From positions 22,277-86,276 of the forward strand of contig CAZOFX010000013.1 of assembly GCA_964579055.1 (NCBI GenBank): a stretch of 64,000 bases of DNA, given 5' to 3'. The DNA is from Anaerobaca sp964579055 (lineage in GTDB: Bacteria; Planctomycetota; Phycisphaerae; Sedimentisphaerales; Anaerobacaceae). A program made the position numbers and the translations under genes. How positions within the stretch are numbered: the first letter of the stretch is position 1; each line of letters begins with the position of its first letter. The notes beneath the pieces are model-generated. The model had not been told where the DNA came from. It saw only the letters and a program-made list of their open reading frames with translations, and did no database searches. This document shows, piece after piece, positions 27,675 through 35,775 of this stretch.

Positions 27675-28001
27675 CTACGGCAGGTCGAGGGCGATTCGCA
27701 GCGCTTGGTTCAGCGCCTCCAGTTTGGAGGGAGGAAGCATGCCAACGAAATTCGTGAGCATCGATTTCGGCAGACTGACCAGCTCATCGCAGTGGATGCT
27801 GCTGTCGTGTTTCATGCCCTCGTCCGGACCTATCGGCACTTGTGTGGCCAGTTCGTCGTAGGCACTGTAGACCGGCGCACAGGTGACACTGGAAAACCGC
27901 GAGTCGATCAATACCTGCCGGCTGACGATGACAAAGACACGGTGCCTCTTCGGATCGCGTGCCGAGGGATGGGTCACACGGTAGAGTTCGCCACGTTTCA
28001 C
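27675..28001 (-). CDS. mazF: MazF/PemK-family endoribonuclease toxin
   Basis: The 108-residue protein matches MazF-type toxins: MKRGELYRVTHP at the N-terminus, RVFVIVSRQVLID, VTCAPVYSAYDELATQVPI and IHCDELVSLPKSML. MazF enzymes cleave single-stranded RNA at short motifs and are held inactive by a cognate antitoxin. The gene overlaps the upstream RHH antitoxin by four bases, the usual order and coupling. Nothing suggests a broken toxin. Target sequence cannot be predicted. Confidence 0.88.
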   Translation of the reverse strand: MKRGELYRVTHPSARDPKRHRVFVIVSRQVLIDSRFSSVTCAPVYSAYDELATQVPIGPDEGMKHDSSIHCDELVSLPKSMLTNFVGMLPPSKLEALNQALRIALDLP

Positions 28002-28231
28002 AGCGACACCTGGTATTCCAGCACGTCGGCGGCTTCCTCGTTCAAGAAACCCGCGCGCCGATTGATGATCTCAAGATCGCGGGCGTTTTGCTCGTCTCGG
28101 ATCAGTCGTTCGATGAACGCCCATACGGCGGTCTCGATGAAATCGGAACGCGTCTTCTTCTGCTGTCTGCCCCGTCTGTCCACGGCCTTGAGCAGTTCTT
28201 CCGAAAGTGTGATAGATGTCTTGACTTTCAT
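27998..28231 (-). CDS. Ribbon-helix-helix antitoxin of the MazF pair
   Basis: The 77-residue protein starts with a ribbon-helix-helix DNA-binding motif (KTSITLSEELLKAVDRRG, then RSDFIETAVWAFIERL), so it is a MetJ/Arc/CopG-type, not an AbrB-type, MazE. The C-terminal acidic helix (RRAGFLNEEAADVLEY) should bind and block MazF. There is no Shine-Dalgarno sequence before ATG 28231. A consensus promoter ends six bases upstream, so the mRNA is probably leaderless. Autorepression through the N-terminal domain is expected for this family. It is divergent from rlmN, with 154 bases between the start codons. Confidence 0.85.
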   Translation of the reverse strand: MKVKTSITLSEELLKAVDRRGRQQKKTRSDFIETAVWAFIERLIRDEQNARDLEIINRRAGFLNEEAADVLEYQVSL

Positions 28232-28237
28232 ACTACC

Positions 28238-28266
28238 ATTATACCCCCGCACGGACTTGGCGTCAA
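28238..28266 (-). promoter_or_regulatory. Antitoxin-toxin promoter (near consensus)
   Basis: Minus-strand TTGACG (28261-28266), exactly 17 bases, perfect TATAAT (28238-28243). The predicted transcription start coincides with the A of the antitoxin ATG at 28231. Confidence 0.75.
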
Positions 28267-28350
28267 CGGCCATCTTTCCACCTGTGAGGCGTTTGAGGGG
28301 CGTCGGGGGCAGCAACAATGCCGACGGCCGCGGTGCTCTGGCGGTCGAAT

Positions 28351-28379
28351 TCGACGCTCCTGAGCCCCTGTGGTACAAT
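28351..28379 (+). promoter_or_regulatory. Predicted rlmN promoter (extended -10)
   Basis: TCGACG (28351-28356), 17-base spacer, and extended -10 TGG-TACAAT (28371-28379). ATG 28386 follows after six bases with no ribosome-binding site, the same geometry as on the opposite strand for the antitoxin. Confidence 0.55.
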
Positions 28380-28385
28380 GGGGCG

Positions 28386-29420
28386 ATGAGCAAGGATCTC
28401 AAGGACAAGACGCTGGGCGAGCTGGAGTGGCTCGTGGTGGACCTGGGGCAGAAGGCGTACCAGGCGAAGTACATCTTCGGCTTCGTGCACACCAAGGGCG
28501 CCCAGACAATCTCGGATATCACGCCGCTGAGCAAGGCGTTTCGCGACCGGCTCGGCGAGCAGGGCTATTTCGTTTCGCAGCTCAAAACGCTCGACTGCCT
28601 GGCGGACCCCGACGGGTCACGGAAGTACCTCTTCGAACTGGCCGACCGCGAGCGGGTCGAAGCGGTGCTGCTGCGCGACGAGCAGCGGCAGACGCTGTGT
28701 GTCTCGACCCAGGTCGGCTGTGCAATGGGCTGCGCGTTCTGCGCGACCGGGCGGATCCAGCTCCGCCGCAACCTGACCGCGGGCGAGATCGCCGACGAAG
28801 TGAATCAGGCGGAGCAAGACGCGGGCAAGATCAACAACGTCGTCTACATGGGCATGGGTGAGCCGTTCGAGAACTACGACGCCGTGCTCAAGTCCGTCCG
28901 CATCCTGAACCACGCATCGGGCAAGAACATCGGCATCCGGCACATCACGATCAGCACGTGCGGCGTCGCGCCCGCGATCGTGCGACTGGCCGATGAAGAC
29001 ATACGACCCCGCCTGGCGATCTCGCTGAACGCGCCGAGCGATCCGCTGCGCAGCCGCATCATGCCGATCGCCCGCAAGCACCCGCTCGCGGAGCTATTCG
29101 CCGCCGTGCGCACCTACCAGGCGCGAACGCAGCAGCGCGTGACCTTCGAATACGTGCTGATCGACAAGCTCAACGACTCGACCACTCACGCTCACATGCT
29201 GCTCAAACTCCTGCGCGGCATCCCCTGCAACGTCAACCTGATCGAGCACAACCCATACCCGGGCTGCGAGCTGGCGGGCAGCAGCCGCGAACGCATCGCC
29301 CGCTTCGCTTCGGTCCTCACCGACGCCGGCGTCGAGACCGTCACCCGCTTCAAGCTCGGCCGCCACATCCAGGCCGCCTGCGGCCAGCTCCAAGCCGGTT
29401 ACGGCCGCCCCCGTTCGTAG
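28386..29420 (+). CDS. rlmN: Dual-specificity 23S rRNA/tRNA adenine-C2 methyltransferase
   Basis: The 344-residue radical-SAM enzyme methylates C2 of A2503 in 23S rRNA and A37 in some tRNAs. The iron-sulfur cluster motif CAMGCAFC (near residue 113) follows CVSTQVGC. The methyl-carrying cysteine is visible near the C-terminus in GRHIQAACGQL. The MGMGEPFENYD SAM-binding stretch is intact. The start at 28386 matches the expected N-terminus but has no Shine-Dalgarno sequence. The last codons and the stop (CGT TCG TAG) belong to repeat copy B, which begins at 29412, so the original C-terminus may have been replaced by repeat insertion. Confidence 0.95.
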   Translation: MSKDLKDKTLGELEWLVVDLGQKAYQAKYIFGFVHTKGAQTISDITPLSKAFRDRLGEQGYFVSQLKTLDCLADPDGSRKYLFELADRERVEAVLLRDEQRQTLCVSTQVGCAMGCAFCATGRIQLRRNLTAGEIADEVNQAEQDAGKINNVVYMGMGEPFENYDAVLKSVRILNHASGKNIGIRHITISTCGVAPAIVRLADEDIRPRLAISLNAPSDPLRSRIMPIARKHPLAELFAAVRTYQARTQQRVTFEYVLIDKLNDSTTHAHMLLKLLRGIPCNVNLIEHNPYPGCELAGSSRERIARFASVLTDAGVETVTRFKLGRHIQAACGQLQAGYGRPRS

Positions 29421-29499
29421 TGACGCCGTAAGGCGTTACCATGTATGCCCTTGCGGGCACACTACGAGCAGGATGCCCTTACGGGCACACCACGAACAC
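29412..29499. repeat. Modular palindromic repeat, copy B (two distal hairpins)
   Basis: It begins CGTTCGTAGTG (29412-29422), overlapping the rlmN stop codon. Hairpin H1 (ACGCC-gtaa-GGCGT) is followed by two H2 hairpins: TGCCC-ttgc-GGGCA (29446-29459) and TGCCC-ttac-GGGCA (29474-29487). A CACTACGAGCA linker separates them and the element ends near CACCACGAACACG. Confidence 0.85.
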
Positions 29500-29501
29500 G
29501 C

Positions 29502-29530
29502 TGGACAAATCCCGCCGGATGTGCTATGAT
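29502..29530 (+). promoter_or_regulatory. Predicted promoter of the beta-helix gene
   Basis: TGGACA (29502-29507), 17-base spacer, TATGAT (29525-29530), starting three bases after repeat copy B. The leader to ATG 29575 would be about 38 bases and contains GGAGGGAG. Confidence 0.55.
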
Positions 29531-29574
29531 TTCTAATAGAGTTGAATGCCGAGATCGGATACGGAGGGAGCATC

Positions 29575-31317
29575 ATGACGCGGAGGATTGTTCGGAGAGT
29601 CGTATTCGTCGCGGGGGTCTTGCTGCTATTTGCCGGCGCTGCCCCTGTAGCGGCCCAGCGCATCGTCTACGTCGATGACGATGCAATCGGAACAGGCGAT
29701 GGCCGGTCCTGGGCTACGGCGTATCGGTTCCTCCAGGATGCCCTCGCCGATGCCGAAGCGGTGGGCGAACCCGTCGAAATCCGCGTCGCGCAGGGACTCT
29801 ATAAGCCAGACCGAGACCGTCGGAACCCTGATGGGGGGCACGCTCGGAATGTCTTCTTCCGTCTGGACAGTGGTATGAGCCTTCTGGGAGGCTACGCCGG
29901 GATTGGCGCGGACGATCCCAATCGACGGGACAGCGAGACGCACCAGACCGTGCTCAGTGGCGATCTGCTGGGCAACGATGCAGAAGTGACCGACGCGGCG
30001 ACGATGAAAGACGACCCCACGCGTACGGACAATTCAAGTGTGATGTGCGTCTACGGCGATGGATCGCGATTAGACGGATGCGTCATAACGGGTGGGGGAT
30101 GGAGCTTCGGAGCGTTGCAGATCCTGGGCAGCATAACGATCAGCAACTGCACTTTCTTCGCCAATTGCACCGACGACCGATATCCTTCCTTCCCAGGGGC
30201 GGTTCGGTTCGTGACAGGGAGAGCGTCTGCGATCATCGAGCGATGCAAATTCATCAGGAATGCTGGCGAGGAAGGAGGGGCTATAGGAGGTGGCAATGTC
30301 GTTCTGAACCACTGTGTGTTTGCCGAGAATTACGCATGGGGCTATGGAGGTGCCGCCAGCTTAGGCGCTAGCGTGCTCACCGATTGTACCTTCGCAGACA
30401 ACCGTGCCAGATCGTCAGGTGGGGCATTAGAGTTAGACTTGGGTGGGGTTACGGTGGTCCGCTGTGTCTTCCGCGGGAATTCCACAGTCAACTACGAAGG
30501 GGGCGCAATCGTATGCAGTACTGACACGAACATTGAAGACTGTCTGTTCGTGGGAAACACAGCCGCCAAGGGTGGCGCCGTTTGCCACAACCAGGGTGGT
30601 GATGTACGACTGGCCAATTCGCTTCTGGTCGGAAACCAAGCGGGCGGGCGTGGAGGGGCGTGGAGCACGCGGGAGGGCAGTTCTCTGGAGATCGTCAATT
30701 GCACTATCCTGGGAAACCGCGCACCGGAGGCTTCTTTCCTTGCCGTGGACATCAACAGCGATCCAGGCTCCAGTCACGTCAGCGTGGTGAACAGTGTTGT
30801 GTCCAATGGCGGCCCTGAGATTTGGAGTAACGATTCACCCGTAGAGATTGCATATAGCTGCATTGAGCAAGGGACCGTTGCTCTCAGCGAGCAAGAGGAC
30901 TGGCTCGTCTTGGGGCCGGGGAACATCGACGGCGATCCGTGTTTTGTCGATCTGGGGCATTGGGACTCGAATGAGACGCCCGAGGACCCGAACGACGATT
31001 TCTTCGTCGAAGGGGATTATCATCTCAAGAGCCAGGCGGGACGCTGGGACCCGAACAGCGGGAGTTGGGTGGCGGACGATGTCACCAGTCCCTGCATCGA
31101 CGCAGGCGACCCGAACAGCCCCATCGGCCATGAGCCTTTCCCCAATGGCGGGATGATCAACATGGGGGCCTATGGCGGTACTGCCGAGGCGAGCAAATCC
31201 TATTTCGGCGCACCACCCTGCGAGACGATCATCGCCGGCGACATCAACGGCGACTGCCGCGTGGACATCGCCGACGTCATCATCCTGCTGGACCATTGGC
31301 TCCAAAGTGGTTTGTAG
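29575..31317 (+). CDS. Secreted parallel beta-helix protein with dockerin-like C-terminus
   Basis: The 580-residue protein has a signal peptide (RVVFVAGVLLLFAGAAPVAA). The conserved IVYVDDDAIGTGDGRSWATAY is typical of planctomycete choice-of-anchor Q or pectate-lyase-like surface proteins. Residues about 130-440 are short beta-helix coils (for example SITISNCTFFANC, GGAIVCSTDTNIEDCLF). The end, AGDINGDCRVDIADVIILLDHWLQ, resembles one calcium-binding dockerin/EF-hand-like half repeat that could anchor the protein. Enzyme activity is not evident. ATG 29575 is set by GGAGGGAG (29563-29570). The stop is followed three bases later by repeat copy C, and the last bases (GTTTGTAG) mimic the repeat's start. 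Confidence 0.75.
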   Translation: MTRRIVRRVVFVAGVLLLFAGAAPVAAQRIVYVDDDAIGTGDGRSWATAYRFLQDALADAEAVGEPVEIRVAQGLYKPDRDRRNPDGGHARNVFFRLDSGMSLLGGYAGIGADDPNRRDSETHQTVLSGDLLGNDAEVTDAATMKDDPTRTDNSSVMCVYGDGSRLDGCVITGGGWSFGALQILGSITISNCTFFANCTDDRYPSFPGAVRFVTGRASAIIERCKFIRNAGEEGGAIGGGNVVLNHCVFAENYAWGYGGAASLGASVLTDCTFADNRARSSGGALELDLGGVTVVRCVFRGNSTVNYEGGAIVCSTDTNIEDCLFVGNTAAKGGAVCHNQGGDVRLANSLLVGNQAGGRGGAWSTREGSSLEIVNCTILGNRAPEASFLAVDINSDPGSSHVSVVNSVVSNGGPEIWSNDSPVEIAYSCIEQGTVALSEQEDWLVLGPGNIDGDPCFVDLGHWDSNETPEDPNDDFFVEGDYHLKSQAGRWDPNSGSWVADDVTSPCIDAGDPNSPIGHEPFPNGGMINMGAYGGTAEASKSYFGAPPCETIIAGDINGDCRVDIADVIILLDHWLQSGL

Positions 31318-31320
31318 AAG

Positions 31321-31421
31321 CGTTTGTAGTGACGCCGTAAGGCGTTACCATGTATGCTCTCACGAGCACACTATGAGCAGGATGCCCTTGCGGGCACACT
31401 GCGAACGGCACACTACGAACG
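31321..31421. repeat. Modular palindromic repeat, copy C (two distal hairpins, duplicated end)
   Basis: It begins CGTTTGTAGTG (31321-31331) and ends CACTACGAACG (31411-31421). H1 is intact. The first H2 is TGCTC-tcac-GAGCA (31355-31368), with both arms changed together relative to TGCCC/GGGCA. The second H2 is TGCCC-ttgc-GGGCA (31383-31396). An extra CACTGCGAACG precedes the final arm. It fills the space between two convergent genes. Confidence 0.85.
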
Positions 31422-31423
31422 GG

Positions 31424-32563
31424 TCAGCGGAGTTTGAGGGTGGCCAGGGCGAGGGCGGCGAAGGCGGCGGCCATTAGCCAGAAGCGGACGACCACCTGCG
31501 GCTCGCTCCAGCCGGCCAGGTGGAAATGGTGGTGCAGCGGCGCGCAGCGGAAGAGGCGCCTGCCATGAGTGTACTTGAAATAGCCCACCTGGAGCACCAC
31601 GCTCATCAGCTCGATGACGAAGACGCCTCCGATGACCAGCAGCAGCAACTCGTTCCGCGTCACGAGGGCGCCGTAACCCATCGCGGCGCCCAGAGGCAGC
31701 GAGCCGACATCGCCCATGAAGGTCTGCGCCGGATAGCAGTTGAACCACAGGAAACCGAGCACCGCGCCCAGCACCGCCGCGAAGAAGATGCTCAGCTCGC
31801 CCGCCTGCGGAATGTGCGGCAGCAGCAGGTAGCTGGCCCACGTCATAGGCGTCATGCGTGACATCGTCTCGGACGCGACGTAGCAGAGGAAGGCCAGCAC
31901 GAGACTCATGATCGCGACGCAGCCGGAAGCCAGTCCGTCCATGCCGTCGGCGAGGTTCACCGCGTTGCTGGTGGCCGAGATATAGAAGATGGCGATGAAG
32001 ATGAACGTCCAGTTGGCCAGCAGCAGGCCCTTCTTGTAGAACGGCACCCACAGCAGCTTGGCGTCGGGGATGTTCTCGAAATCGAAGTACAGAAACGACG
32101 CGATCAGCACCGCCCCGGCGATCTGGAAGACCAGCTTCTCCCAGGCGTGGAGGCCGTCGCGGCCGCGCTGGCGGGCGGCGGCGGTAAGCTTGAGCCAGTC
32201 GTCGATGCCCCCGAGCGCGCCGAACCACAACAGCACGAACAAGGCCTTCTGAACAAACGGGTTGTTCAGCTTGGCCCACAGCAGGGTGCTCACGGCGGCC
32301 GAGAAGAGGATGATCAGCCCGCCCATCGTAGGCGTGTTGGCCTTCTCCTTCGTCAGCTCGTTGAGTGCGGCGTGGTGGAACTCCGGCCGGTCGCCAATCT
32401 TCTTGCGCATCAGCCAGCGGATGATCCGCGGGCCGATCAGCAGCGCGATCGCCAGAGACGTCAACGTCGCCGTGACGGCGCGAAACATGACGTACTGATA
32501 CGCGTAGAAATGCAGCGTTTCGGTCAGGAAGTCGCTGAAATGGCGAAGCAGATGGTAAATCAT
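31424..32563 (-). CDS. mraY: Phospho-N-acetylmuramoyl-pentapeptide transferase
   Basis: The 379-residue membrane enzyme attaches UDP-MurNAc-pentapeptide to undecaprenyl phosphate, giving lipid I. Typical motifs are KANTPTMGGL, GGIDDWLKL with the catalytic aspartates, SNAVNLADGMDGLASG, MGDVGSLPLGA and the HHHFHLAGW loop. About ten hydrophobic segments are visible. It follows murF on the same strand after an 88-base A/T-rich spacer. It shows that this planctomycete makes peptidoglycan. An overlapping frame on the same strand is a shadow. Confidence 0.95.
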   Translation of the reverse strand: MIYHLLRHFSDFLTETLHFYAYQYVMFRAVTATLTSLAIALLIGPRIIRWLMRKKIGDRPEFHHAALNELTKEKANTPTMGGLIILFSAAVSTLLWAKLNNPFVQKALFVLLWFGALGGIDDWLKLTAAARQRGRDGLHAWEKLVFQIAGAVLIASFLYFDFENIPDAKLLWVPFYKKGLLLANWTFIFIAIFYISATSNAVNLADGMDGLASGCVAIMSLVLAFLCYVASETMSRMTPMTWASYLLLPHIPQAGELSIFFAAVLGAVLGFLWFNCYPAQTFMGDVGSLPLGAAMGYGALVTRNELLLLVIGGVFVIELMSVVLQVGYFKYTHGRRLFRCAPLHHHFHLAGWSEPQVVVRFWLMAAAFAALALATLKLR

Positions 32564-32651
32564 TTAGAGCGCAAAGATCAAAAATCAAAAGGCAAAACTG
32601 CGAGACTCAAAACCGCCATGCAGTGATTTGGCTGTCATGCCGTTTGATATT

Positions 32652-34031
32652 TCACCTTTGATATCCCTTTATCAATCCCTGAACGACGGTCTCCAGCCGG
32701 GCCGCACGTGAGCCCTTGACCAGAATTATGTCGGATTCCGTTACGATCCTCTCCAGATTATCACAAAGAGAAGCGGTGTCGTCAAAACAAACTGCTCGCA
32801 GATCGTACGTTGCGGCCGCGCGGGCGGCTGTGGCGGTGGCTCTCGTCGGCTCCCCGACGGCCAGGAGCAGGTCCACTCCCGCGCGGGCCACCTCGCGCCC
32901 CAGTTCGGCGTGCAGCGCCTCGCTTTGCGCCCCGAGCTCGGCCATGTGTCCGCAGATAAAGACCGTGCGACGCTTCGCACCCGCCTCGGCACGCAGACCA
33001 GCGAGGATCGCCAGAGCGTTCTTCATGGAGGCCGGACTGGCGTTGTAACAGTCGTTCAACACGGTCAGCGTGCCGAGCTGCAACGGTTCCGCTCGCATCG
33101 CCACGCCGGATAGCGTTCGCACAGCACGAGCGAAGTCGTCCGCAGTCAGACCGAACTGCCTGCACACCGCCCAGGCGGCCAAAGCGTTCTCCACATTGCC
33201 CGGTCCGGGCAACGGCAGCTCGACCGATGCGCCGTCGATGACGAACCTGCTGGTCAGGCCCTGGTGGACGATCTGTTCGGCGCGGTAGGTTACGCCGGAT
33301 GATCTGCCGAACGTCTGAAACGGCCTGCCGAGATTGCGGCAGGCGGCCGTCAGGATCGCAATGTCGCCGTTGACAATCAAGACGCCGTCGTCGGCCAGGC
33401 CCTGTGCGATAGCGGTCTTCTCTCGGACTATGGTTTCGAGACTCCCGAAGCCCGCCAGGTGGGCCGGGTGGACGTTCGTCACCACCGCGACGTTCGGCTG
33501 CGCAATGCGCGTCAGATACGCGATTTCGCCCAACTGGTTGGCGCCCAGCTCAGCGACGATCACCTCATCGTCGGGTTTGGCGTCCAGCAGCGTCAGGGGC
33601 AGGCCGATGGTGTTGTTGAAATTCTTATGCGCCTGATACGTCCGAAAATGTTGGCTCAGAACATGGTGAACGATCTGTCGGGTGGTGGTCTTGCCGACCG
33701 AGCCGGTGATGGCGACCACCCGAAAGGCGTGCATCCTGCGGTACTCGTGCGCCAGATCGCCCAAGGCAACGATCGTGTCCGCGACCTTCAGCAAAGGTCC
33801 GGGCGCCTCGACGTCACGGCTGACCACGGCGCAGGCAGCGCCCCTGGCGAATGCGTCGGCGACATGGTCGTGCCCATCGAACCGCTCGCCCGGCAGAGCG
33901 AAGAAGCAGTCGCCCGCCTTCGTCGTCCGCGAGTCCGTGCTGATTCCGGTGATGGATAGCCGGTCCGAATCGCCCGGCGCGATCGGCGCGTTCAGGATTC
34001 GGCCCACAATCTCGATGGAAAGCTCTTTCAT
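32652..34031 (-). CDS. murF: UDP-N-acetylmuramoyl-tripeptide--D-alanyl-D-alanine ligase
   Basis: The 459-residue cytoplasmic ligase adds D-Ala-D-Ala to the wall precursor. Features are the N-terminal GISTDSRTTKAGDCFFAL, the ATP P-loop ITGSVGKTTT (residues 109-117), QAHKNFNNTIGLPLTLL, and the C-terminal NDCYNASPASMKNAL. ATG 34031 overlaps the murE stop by four bases. Longer upstream frames are not coding because they run through murE in another frame. The order murE-murF-mraY matches the classical wall cluster. Confidence 0.95.
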   Translation of the reverse strand: MKELSIEIVGRILNAPIAPGDSDRLSITGISTDSRTTKAGDCFFALPGERFDGHDHVADAFARGAACAVVSRDVEAPGPLLKVADTIVALGDLAHEYRRMHAFRVVAITGSVGKTTTRQIVHHVLSQHFRTYQAHKNFNNTIGLPLTLLDAKPDDEVIVAELGANQLGEIAYLTRIAQPNVAVVTNVHPAHLAGFGSLETIVREKTAIAQGLADDGVLIVNGDIAILTAACRNLGRPFQTFGRSSGVTYRAEQIVHQGLTSRFVIDGASVELPLPGPGNVENALAAWAVCRQFGLTADDFARAVRTLSGVAMRAEPLQLGTLTVLNDCYNASPASMKNALAILAGLRAEAGAKRRTVFICGHMAELGAQSEALHAELGREVARAGVDLLLAVGEPTRATATAARAAATYDLRAVCFDDTASLCDNLERIVTESDIILVKGSRAARLETVVQGLIKGYQR

Positions 34032-35494
34032 CGGCGTCCCTTGAGGCACTTTCGGGCGACCTCCTGGTCGCTGAAGTGGATCTTCTCGGCGCCGATGATC
34101 TGGTACGTTTCGTGTCCCTTGCCCGCGATCAGGACGACGTCGTTGGGCCTGGCTTGGGCGATGGCCCGCTCGATGGCCTTTTTGCGGTCGGGCTCGACGG
34201 TTACCGTCGCTTGTCGCTCGTCGCTCGTCGCTCGCCGATCCTCGGCGCGGTCGAAGCCGGCGACGATGTCGGCGATGATCGCCTTCGGGTCTTCGGTGCG
34301 CGGGTTGTCGCTGGTGACGATCGCGACGTCGGCCAGATGTTGGGCCACCTTCGCCATGCGGGGGCGCTTCGTCTTGTCGCGGTCGCCGCCGCAGCCGAAG
34401 ACGACGATGAGCCGGCCCTTGCAGAGGGGCTTGAGCGTCGTCAGAACGTTTTGCAGGGCGTCGTCGGTGTGCGCGAAATCGACGAGAACGGAGAACTCGT
34501 CGCCGCCAACCTTCTCCAGGCGACCGGGGATGGTCTTCAATGAGGACAGTCCCGCCGCAACAGTGTCCAGATCGAACCCTGCGGCCAGACAAAGCCCCGC
34601 GGCAGCCAGATGATTGGCGACATTATAGGCCCCGAGCAGCGGGGTGACCACGCGAGCTTTGTGCCCATGGTGTTCCAGCGTGAATCGCGCGCCGTCGACC
34701 GTCATCGACTCGACGTGCGCGGTGATGTCGGCCGGCTCATCGACGGCGAACCACCAGACCCGGGCCTGTGTCTTTTCGGCGATGGCCTGCGCTTCCGGCG
34801 CTTGCTTGTTCAGCACCGCGGTCGCGTCGGGTCCCAGCGCGGAGAACAGGCGCATCTTGGCGGCCAGGTAGTTGTCTTTGGTCTTGTGGTAGTCGAGGTG
34901 GTCACCCGTGAGGTTGGTGAACGCGGCGGCGCGGAACTCGATGCCCGCCAGGCGGTCCTGGTCCAGGGCGTGGCTGCTGGCCTCGATCACCATGTATTCG
35001 GCGCCCGCTTCGACCATGCTCTGCTGCATCCGCGCGATGGTCAACGCATCCGGCGTCGTCAACGAAGCAGGCGTGATGCCCGAGCCGGTGTCGTAGACGA
35101 CCGTGCCCATCAGGCCGCACCCCTTGCCGGCGTGCCGGATGCACGCGTGTGTCAGAAAGGCGACGGTGGTTTTGCCGTTGGTCCCGGTCACCGCCAGATT
35201 CGTCAGCTCCGAGGCCGGCCGGCCATGGCTCGCCTGGGCCAGTAACCCGGCCGCCTGGGCCGAGTTCTCCACCACCACGGTGGTCGCGGACGGTGAAGAG
35301 TGGTTGGGCTTCTGGCAGACGATATACCCGGCGCCGTTGGCGACGGCCTGGTCGATGAACTTATGACCATCCGCGGCGCTGCCTGCGATGGCGACGAACA
35401 CGTCGCCTTGCCGCACCAGGCGCGAGTCGGTGCGAACGCCGGGCGGGACATCGCCGCTAACCACGGCCAGCAATTCGTCGAGTGTCATGCTCAT
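34028..35494 (-). CDS. murE: UDP-MurNAc-L-Ala-D-Glu:meso-diaminopimelate ligase
   Basis: The 488-residue ligase adds the third residue of the stem peptide. VTGTNGKTT at residues 102-110 is the ATP site, and SDNPRTEDP near residue 396 contains the DNPR motif that selects meso-diaminopimelate over lysine. Residues 421-430 and their flank (RRATSDERQAT) are encoded by a four-unit heptanucleotide repeat and look like an insertion just before the conserved VEPDRKKAI. A frame change there would destroy the enzyme, so the copy number must be constrained. ATG 35494 has AGGGA four bases upstream; the ATG two codons later is equally plausible. A good promoter lies at 35546-35574. Confidence 0.95.
   Translation of the reverse strand: MSMTLDELLAVVSGDVPPGVRTDSRLVRQGDVFVAIAGSAADGHKFIDQAVANGAGYIVCQKPNHSSPSATTVVVENSAQAAGLLAQASHGRPASELTNLAVTGTNGKTTVAFLTHACIRHAGKGCGLMGTVVYDTGSGITPASLTTPDALTIARMQQSMVEAGAEYMVIEASSHALDQDRLAGIEFRAAAFTNLTGDHLDYHKTKDNYLAAKMRLFSALGPDATAVLNKQAPEAQAIAEKTQARVWWFAVDEPADITAHVESMTVDGARFTLEHHGHKARVVTPLLGAYNVANHLAAAGLCLAAGFDLDTVAAGLSSLKTIPGRLEKVGGDEFSVLVDFAHTDDALQNVLTTLKPLCKGRLIVVFGCGGDRDKTKRPRMAKVAQHLADVAIVTSDNPRTEDPKAIIADIVAGFDRAEDRRATSDERQATVTVEPDRKKAIERAIAQARPNDVVLIAGKGHETYQIIGAEKIHFSDQEVARKCLKGRR
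34206..34233. repeat. Heptanucleotide tandem repeat inside murE
   Basis: Four consecutive 7-base units on the plus strand: GTCGCTT, then GTCGCTC three times. In the murE frame this encodes part of RRATSDERQAT. Because seven is not a multiple of three, gain or loss of one unit would shift the murE frame; three units keep it. Confidence 0.85.
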
Positions 35495-35545
35495 GTGTTC
35501 CCTGTCTGCAATGGCGCAGACGAACCTAACTGCTGTGAGAAAGCC

Positions 35546-35574
35546 ATTTTACGTTGAAGGCGTCGAAGGTGCAA
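35546..35574 (-). promoter_or_regulatory. Predicted promoter of murE-murF-mraY
   Basis: Minus-strand TTGCAC (35569-35574), 17-base spacer, TAAAAT (35546-35551). A start near 35539 gives a leader of about 45 bases to murE. Confidence 0.6.
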
Positions 35575-35669
35575 CGGCACGCGGCCGGTGGTCGAAAAGC
35601 GCAAACCTTCACCCGCTATACCTATCGGCATCCGACGCGATTTGGGATGAAAAACAATGATTGTGCTCG

Positions 35670-35675
35670 TATAAT
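35670..35675 (+). promoter_or_regulatory. Possible -10 box of the transglutaminase-like gene
   Basis: A perfect TATAAT about 100 bases before ATG 35776, without a convincing -35 hexamer at normal spacing. The 281-base spacer 35495-35775 otherwise holds only the divergent murE promoter. Confidence 0.3.
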
Positions 35676-35775
35676 CCGCCTGCCTGGAAAAGATCATCCG
35701 TGATTGAGGCAAGATTCGTTCGCTCACTGCACTGGCTGTTCCCCTGAGGAAGAGCAGGGCGAGAGGGTATCGCTC

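Noticed and set aside
31413..32588. Alternative long frame on the same strand as mraY
   Set aside because: Out-of-frame reading of mraY, Arg/Pro/Gly-rich. The real frame has all MraY motifs.
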